Shown: in pieces, positions 59,437 to 64,000 of the stretch
How the letters are laid out: every line of letters starts with the position of its first letter
Numbering within the stretch: position 1 is the stretch's first letter
From: Cypionkella aquatica
GTDB lineage: Bacteria; Pseudomonadota; Alphaproteobacteria; Rhodobacterales; Rhodobacteraceae
Direction: 5' to 3'
Assembly: GCF_030161095.1 (NCBI RefSeq)
Contig: NZ_BSPP01000017.1
Coordinates: 1 to 64,000, forward strand
DNA: 64,000 bases
Notes under the pieces: model-generated
Databases searched by the model: none
Seen by the model: the letters and a program-made list of their open reading frames with translations, nothing else
Told to the model about the DNA's origin: nothing
Position numbers and translations under genes: made by a program

Positions 59437-60684
59437 ATGAAAACCCACCTGCCCCCGAAACAGATCACGGCTGTCGACCCCCAGCACCCGATGCACCCCG
59501 CCACCCGCGCGTTGGATGGCGGCCTGCGCCCCGATCCGATCACTGGCGCGATTGCGCCCAGCATTTCGATGTCGGTGAACAACGTGTTCACCCCCGGCGG
59601 CTCGTCATTTTCCGCCGATGGCGTCGGTGATCTGACCGATCTGCCCTATCTCTATGCCCGCTGGACCAACCCCACCGTGCGCGATCTGGAACGCCGTCTC
59701 GCCAGCCTCGAATCCGCAGAAGATGCGCTTGCGACAGCCACCGGAGTCGCCGCCATCGCCGCGACCTTCCTCAGCTTGCTGAAATCCGGCGATCACCTGA
59801 TCATCTCTGACGTCTGCTATGCCGGAGCGTATGAGCTTGCGACCCGCATCCTGCCCGGTTTTGGCATCGAAGTGACGCCGGTGAACCTGTCAAACCTTGA
59901 CGCGCTAAAGGCTGCGCTGCGCCCGAACACCAAACTGATCCACGCCGAAAGCCCCTGCAACCCCTTGCTGCGCTTGACTGATCTTGCCGCACTGGCCGAG
60001 ATCGCCAAAGCCGCAGGCGTGATCACCTCGGTCGATAGCACCCTTGCCACGCCCGTCATCACCCAGCCGCTAAGCCACGGCTTTGATCTGGTGATCCACT
60101 CGCTGACCAAATTCATGAACGGTCACGGCGATGCTTTGGGCGGTGCCGTGATTGGCAGCAAAGAGCTGATCTCGCGCATCCGCGCCTCGTCCGGGGTCTA
60201 TCTCGGCGCGGCTTTGTCGGCGCAAAACGCCTGGCTGATCCTGCGCGGCATCGACACGTTGTTTCCCCGCCTGCGCACCGCCTCCGAAAACGCGATGCAA
60301 CTGGCGGCCTATCTGCAAGCCCACCCCAAGGTGCTGGCCGTCACCTATCCCGGCCTCGCCAACCACCCGCAACGCGACCTTGCCGCCCGCCAGATGACGC
60401 TCCCCGGCGGCATGATCACCTTCCAAACCGCCGATCCCGAAGCTGTGTCGCAAAAGATGGCCGCGCGCTTCCGCGTCATGCACTATGCGTTTTCCTTGGG
60501 CCATCAGCGCAGCATCTGCGTGCATATCGGCACCGATGACATCATGGCTTCTACCTACCGCATGACCGGCGAAAGCCTTGCCGATTACAAACGCTTCGCC
60601 GGTGAAGGCGTGTTCCGCCTGTCGGTCGGTCTGGAAGATGTGCGCGACCTGATCGAGGATCTTGACCGCGCCTTGGCCGACTAA
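59437..60684 (+). CDS. Cys/Met metabolism PLP enzyme (cystathionine gamma-synthase/lyase family)
   Basis: A 415-residue PLP enzyme. Lys225 in HSLTKFMNGHGDALGG forms the Schiff base; YARWTNPTVRDLERRLASLESAEDALATATGVAAIAATFLSLL and HAESPCNPLLRLTDL are family hallmarks, and the C-terminal LGHQRSICVHIG (usually SLGGVESL) is variant. Homologues include cystathionine gamma-lyase, O-succinylhomoserine sulfhydrylase and methionine gamma-lyase; the variant loop prevents a firm choice. GAGGCACAG precedes the ATG at 59437. It stands alone between two terminators. Confidence 0.9.
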   Translation: MKTHLPPKQITAVDPQHPMHPATRALDGGLRPDPITGAIAPSISMSVNNVFTPGGSSFSADGVGDLTDLPYLYARWTNPTVRDLERRLASLESAEDALATATGVAAIAATFLSLLKSGDHLIISDVCYAGAYELATRILPGFGIEVTPVNLSNLDALKAALRPNTKLIHAESPCNPLLRLTDLAALAEIAKAAGVITSVDSTLATPVITQPLSHGFDLVIHSLTKFMNGHGDALGGAVIGSKELISRIRASSGVYLGAALSAQNAWLILRGIDTLFPRLRTASENAMQLAAYLQAHPKVLAVTYPGLANHPQRDLAARQMTLPGGMITFQTADPEAVSQKMAARFRVMHYAFSLGHQRSICVHIGTDDIMASTYRMTGESLADYKRFAGEGVFRLSVGLEDVRDLIEDLDRALAD

Positions 60685-60693
60685 CCCCAAGCC

Positions 60694-62760
60694 CTATTTT
60701 TGCGACAGCGCCTTCGCCGTCCGCATCAGATTGACCGCCTCGATCCGGTAGCCGAACTCATCCGCCCCGCGCGACGCCAAAGCCAGATCAATCGCCTGAT
60801 CCCAGCCCCAATCGCCCAGATATTTCGCACCCGTCAACAACTGCCCAAACCCGGCAATCGAGGCTGCAAACCGCGTCTCATCCGTCACAGGCATCCCCGG
60901 CACAATCGCGGTTTCCTGCAACTCACTGCCCGCAGCCGATCCCGGCTTGTGTGACCGCAGCCGCAGATAGCCCAGTTCGCTCGACCCCTCCGGCACCTTC
61001 GCCGAACCATACCGCAGCGGATCATTCAGCAACGCCGCACTTCCCGGCGCTGTCACCTCATAGATCGCCGTCACCGCCGTGCCCGCGCCAATATCGCCCG
61101 CATCGACCTTGTCGTTGTTGAAATCTTCGCGCGCCAAGGCCCGAGTCTCATAGCCGATCAGCCGATATTCCGCGACCTGCGCCGGGTTCCACTCCACCTG
61201 AATTTTCACATTATCTGCAATGGGATATAAAGCCCCGGTCAACTGATCGACCAACACCTTGCGCGCCTCGTTCAGAGTATCAATATAGCTTGCCGTGCCG
61301 TTGCCGTTCTGCGCCAGCGCCTGCATCGTCGCATCGTCCAGATTGCCCCGACCAAAGCCCAGAACCGACAGATAGACCCCACCTTCGCGCTTTTTGGCGA
61401 TGAAATCCTTCAGCGCTTCCGGGTCATCAATCCCCACATTGAAATCGCCATCGGTCGCCAAAAGCACCCGGCTCACCTCGCCTTCGACCTGCATCTCCTC
61501 TGCCACCTGATAGGCCAGTTCCAACCCCTGCGCGCCCGCGGTCGATCCCCCGGCCGCAAGCTGATCCAGCGCGCCCATGATCGTCGCCGTATCGCTGGCC
61601 TTGGTCGGCGGCAATACCTGCCCCGCTGACCCCGCATAAGCCACAATCGCCACCTGATCTTCGGGCTTCAACTGCCCCAGCATCAGCCCCAAAGACTGCT
61701 TCAGCAGCGGCAGCTTGTTTGCATCCTCCATCGAGCCCGAGGTGTCGACCAGAAACACCAAGTTCAGCGGCGGGCGATTCTCCACCAGCGGCACCGCACC
61801 CTGAATAGCGATATTCACCAACCGCGTGTTGGGGTTCCACGGTGTCGGCATCACGGTAATGGTGGGCCGAAACGCCTGATCGCCCTCGGGTTTCGGATAG
61901 GCATAGGGGAAGTAATTCACCATCTCTTCAACCCGGACCGAGGCCGGATCGGGCAAAAACCCCGCGTTCAAGGACGAGCGCACCGTTGCATAAGACGCCG
62001 TATCAACGTCAATTGAGAATGTCGAAACCGGCTCCTCCGCCGTCACCTTCACCGGATTGGCGTCGGCATTGGCGAAACTTTCGCTATTCGGCGCGGGCAT
62101 AGGGGCTACTTCCATCGCCGGAGCAGCCGCCTCTACCGCAAAACTTTCCATCGCCATCTTGGCAGCAGCCCGCCCGGTTGGCATGGGTGCAGGCGAGGCA
62201 TCCGCCAACGCCTGATCGCCCGACATCGCGGCCTCTTCCTCTGACAACGGTTCAGCGTCAGCCATCGCCTGACTGTCGGCGTATGTTTGATCCGAGACGA
62301 CCGGAGAATTCTGCGCCTCTGCCTTTGCCAATGCGTCGGCTTCCGGAAGGGCTGCAGGCTTTGGCTGCGGCTTTTTTGCCGCTTCGGGTGCAGTCGACTG
62401 AAGCGCGGTCATGTCATTCTCGGAAAGCGTCGTCACTTCAGCAGGCGCTTTCTTCCGCGCCGCCTCGATCGGCCCCTTGCCCGACAGCGGCACAATCACC
62501 GCGACCCCCACAAGCAAAGCCGCAACCGAAGTCGTCGCCGCCAGCACAGGTTTCATCTTCAATGCGTTCAACATGGCCAATCCCCTTTGCAAGAAACCCG
62601 CCCTCTCGGGGCGGTCTTGCTTAGGACGCACGGCCTCGGTCGATCCTTGGAGACGGTCAAAATTTTCCATAGCCAACCGCATCGCGGCCGCCTTTGCATC
62701 CGCGTCCGGCACGGGTGCAGCGCGCAGCGCAGCTTTCAGCGCGTCAAATTCATCGCTCAT
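60694..62760 (-). CDS. vWA domain protein (YfbK type) with cytoplasmic N-terminus and one membrane helix
   Basis: A 688-residue protein. Residues 1-70 are charged and cytoplasmic, 71-92 are a single membrane helix (PVLAATTSVAALLVGVAVIVPL), about 95-290 are a Pro/Ala-rich region, and then comes a YfbK N-domain with FSIDVDTASYATVRSSLNAGFLPDPASVRVEEMVNYFPY, a vWA domain with MIDAS DTSGSM near residue 338, and a DUF3520-like C-terminus. The gene overlaps the ECF sigma gene in ATGA, so both are made together. Such N-in, single-helix proteins coupled to ECF genes often serve as anti-sigma factors; here this is inferred from layout. Confidence 0.9.
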   Translation of the reverse strand: MSDEFDALKAALRAAPVPDADAKAAAMRLAMENFDRLQGSTEAVRPKQDRPERAGFLQRGLAMLNALKMKPVLAATTSVAALLVGVAVIVPLSGKGPIEAARKKAPAEVTTLSENDMTALQSTAPEAAKKPQPKPAALPEADALAKAEAQNSPVVSDQTYADSQAMADAEPLSEEEAAMSGDQALADASPAPMPTGRAAAKMAMESFAVEAAAPAMEVAPMPAPNSESFANADANPVKVTAEEPVSTFSIDVDTASYATVRSSLNAGFLPDPASVRVEEMVNYFPYAYPKPEGDQAFRPTITVMPTPWNPNTRLVNIAIQGAVPLVENRPPLNLVFLVDTSGSMEDANKLPLLKQSLGLMLGQLKPEDQVAIVAYAGSAGQVLPPTKASDTATIMGALDQLAAGGSTAGAQGLELAYQVAEEMQVEGEVSRVLLATDGDFNVGIDDPEALKDFIAKKREGGVYLSVLGFGRGNLDDATMQALAQNGNGTASYIDTLNEARKVLVDQLTGALYPIADNVKIQVEWNPAQVAEYRLIGYETRALAREDFNNDKVDAGDIGAGTAVTAIYEVTAPGSAALLNDPLRYGSAKVPEGSSELGYLRLRSHKPGSAAGSELQETAIVPGMPVTDETRFAASIAGFGQLLTGAKYLGDWGWDQAIDLALASRGADEFGYRIEAVNLMRTAKALSQK

Positions 62761-63293
62761 CGTGCATCCTCCGACGCCATGGCCCGCAGGCGTTTCTTCA
62801 CCTCGGACATCCGCCAAGCCACCGTGCCTTCCGACACGCCCAACACCAAACCCGCCTCGGCCTGAGTCAACTCCTCGCCCAAAACCAACGCCACCGTATC
62901 GCGCAATTCTACCGACAGCCGTGTCATCGCCTGCGCCAGCCATTCCTGCGCCTCGGCCTGCACCTTGATCTCATCTTGGCGCGCGATTTCCCAATCGCCC
63001 CAACCAGTTGCCGCGCGTGCATGGGTCGCCTGCCGACGCCGCAAATCATGCGCCGCGTTCATCACCACGCGGTACAGCCAAGTGGTGAACCGCGCCTCAC
63101 CGCGCCAGTGCCGCAGCTTCACCGGCAAGCCTGCGCAGATGTCCTGCGCCAGATCCTGCGCCTCGGCCCGCGCCCCGGTCAGACGGAAAGCCAGTCCGAA
63201 AATTCGGTCATAATGCCGCTCGATCAGCGCCGCAAAGGCACTGCGATCACCACCCGCGGCGGCCAAAGCAAGGGTTTCATCCGGGGTTTCCAT
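62757..63293 (-). CDS. ECF-type RNA polymerase sigma factor
   Basis: A 178-residue extracytoplasmic-function sigma factor. Region 2 is DRIFGLAFRLTGARAEAQDLAQDICAGLPVKLRHWRGEARFTTWLYRVVMNAAHDLRRR (contacts the -10 element), and region 4 is LRDTVALVLGEELTQAEAGLVLGVSEGTVAWRMSEVKKRLR (contacts the -35). The ATG at 63293 has AGGG about 8 bases upstream; an ATG two codons earlier lies too close to that site. The vWA protein gene overlaps its stop in ATGA. Target promoters are unknown; self-regulation of the pair is usual for this family. Confidence 0.95.
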   Translation of the reverse strand: METPDETLALAAAGGDRSAFAALIERHYDRIFGLAFRLTGARAEAQDLAQDICAGLPVKLRHWRGEARFTTWLYRVVMNAAHDLRRRQATHARAATGWGDWEIARQDEIKVQAEAQEWLAQAMTRLSVELRDTVALVLGEELTQAEAGLVLGVSEGTVAWRMSEVKKRLRAMASEDAR

Positions 63294-63352
63294 CAGCATG
63301 ACCCTATTCAGACGCAGCCGCCGCCGCAATCCTTGGCGCCCGGGCAAAATAA

Positions 63353-63381
63353 AAGCGCGCCCGGAATCCCCGGACGCGCTT
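63353..63381 (-). terminator. Terminator of the peptidoglycan-binding protein gene
   Basis: AAGCGCG and CGCGCTT, plus CCGG/CCGG, pair around a short loop (one mismatch). On the minus strand the hairpin is followed by TTATTTT, a proper U-run for the gene ending at 63413. Confidence 0.85.
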
Positions 63382-63412
63382 CGAGTTTTTCGCAAGCCTC
63401 AATCAGCCAGCG

Positions 63413-63928
63413 TTAATAGATCAGCCCATCATAGACGCCATAAGCGCTGCTGGTCGATCCCAACTGGCGGGTTTGCCCCTGCGCGTCGGCATAGGCCACG
63501 ACCGCATTATAGGTGCCGGGGCCGAACGAGCCGTCAATCCCGCCGCGATAATAGCCATAGGCCGACAGGCGGCGTTGGATCAGGCGGCGCTCAGAGGTCG
63601 AATAGGCGTTGAACGCGCGGGCCGCAGCCGTGTTATACACCGAGACGCGCGGTTGCTCATAGCGCGGCTGATAGTGTTTGTAACGTGGCTGTTCATAGCG
63701 CGGCTCGTACCGTTGATCATAGCGATTGTCGTGACGCTTGCGATAATCATTGCTGCCGGGCTTGGTCTCACGGATGATTCCTTGCAGCAGAATGACGCCA
63801 GCGGCACCTTTCAGCACGTCTTGTTCGCGTTGACCCCAAGCCATAGCCGGAACGGCAGGCAAGGCGATCGCAAGTGCAGTCAGTACAGCAACAGTGTTGC
63901 GTTTGATATTCGAGACAGCGGGCAGCAT
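63413..63928 (-). CDS. Exported protein with peptidoglycan-binding domain
   Basis: A 171-residue exported protein. The signal peptide (MLPAVSNIKRNTVAVLTALAIALPAVPAMA) is followed by a short amphipathic stretch, an Arg/Tyr/Gln/Pro repeat region (residues about 57-90, with QRYEPRYEQPRYKHYQPRYEQPR) and a C-terminal PG_binding_1-like domain (RRLIQRRLSAYGYYRGGIDGSFGPGTYNAVVAYADAQG). The tyrosine/arginine tract is unusual and may bind envelope polymers. Start 63928 is set by AAAGG with 7-base spacing; ATGs 5 and 10 codons upstream are less likely. It has its own terminator and is separate from the ECF unit. Confidence 0.82.
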   Translation of the reverse strand: MLPAVSNIKRNTVAVLTALAIALPAVPAMAWGQREQDVLKGAAGVILLQGIIRETKPGSNDYRKRHDNRYDQRYEPRYEQPRYKHYQPRYEQPRVSVYNTAAARAFNAYSTSERRLIQRRLSAYGYYRGGIDGSFGPGTYNAVVAYADAQGQTRQLGSTSSAYGVYDGLIY

Positions 63929-64000
63929 GTCATATCCTTTCATGTTACGGGCCAACAAGAGCAGTCTTGCTAGGCCCCAGCCTTGTTTGGCCGATGTGAG

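Overview
The window is chromosomal DNA from an alphaproteobacterium, most likely a member of the Rhodobacteraceae. Several things point there: a CcrM-type GANTC methyltransferase, the glcDEF glycolate oxidase genes, DUF2125 and DUF1285 proteins, cytochrome c', a mutY / DUF721 / dsbA block, dense GC-rich coding with many ATGA or TGATG overlaps, and AT-rich intergenic palindromes of the ATATCCCCGCCGGAGGC kind. I see no rRNA, convincing tRNA, transposase, integrase, phage gene or CRISPR array. It reads as core or near-core chromosome, and most of the unusual content is regulatory or repetitive.

Layout. 1-2.5 kb: the 5' end of tuf, two lipoproteins and a PhzF-like isomerase, all on the minus strand. 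2.6-6.1 kb: a RidA protein, a WYL-domain regulator, a cytochrome P450 and a second RidA. 6.1-9.6 kb: a small unknown, a NYN/LOTUS RNase-like protein, a TPP enzyme of the acetolactate synthase type and ybaK. 9.8-12.7 kb: glutathione-dependent formaldehyde dehydrogenase, two tandem I78 peptidase inhibitors and cytochrome c'. 13.1-20.1 kb (minus): lytic transglycosylase, RNase R, a BaiN-like flavoprotein, an MscS channel and an SDR. 20.2-25.3 kb: DUF2125 protein, an unrecognised glycine-rich protein, PmbA and CysQ. 25.4-29.6 kb: a DEAD-box helicase with a repeat-built tail, a membrane-tethered winged-helix protein with a small periplasmic partner, and a small exported protein. 29.7-32.8 kb: rnhB, ccrM and a methyltransferase. 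32.9-40.2 kb: AlkB-like monooxygenase, mutY, DUF721, DsbA, CoA transferase, UbiH-like hydroxylase and amidase. 40.4-44.7 kb: an aminotransferase and ftsK. 45-53.9 kb: hydroxypyruvate isomerase and DUF1285 (minus), divergent from a MoxR / DUF58 / BatA-DUF4159 / vWA-amidotransferase-like operon, then DUF599. 54-57.8 kb: glcDEF. 57.9-64 kb: S1 protease, Hsp20, a Cys/Met-metabolism PLP enzyme, a vWA protein coupled to an ECF sigma factor, and a peptidoglycan-binding protein.

How it fits together. Cell-cycle and DNA functions (ccrM, ftsK, rnhB, mutY) sit among envelope functions (transglycosylase, MscS, DsbA, the MoxR/BatA-type complex) and C2/C3 metabolism (glcDEF, hydroxypyruvate isomerase, TPP enzyme, formaldehyde oxidation). 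The most informative non-coding signals are these: GANTC and DnaA boxes in the ccrM promoter; a sigma32-like promoter plus a ROSE-like RNA thermometer before hsp20; palindromic operators before ridA, the WYL regulator and glcD; a 112-bp folded intergenic element at 40.2 kb; a family of long intergenic hairpins; a perfect four-tract G-quadruplex motif before rnhB; and a perfect TTAA-N7-TTAA (CtrA-type) site with no annotated target gene. No computation was run. Functions are assigned from motifs and remembered family features.
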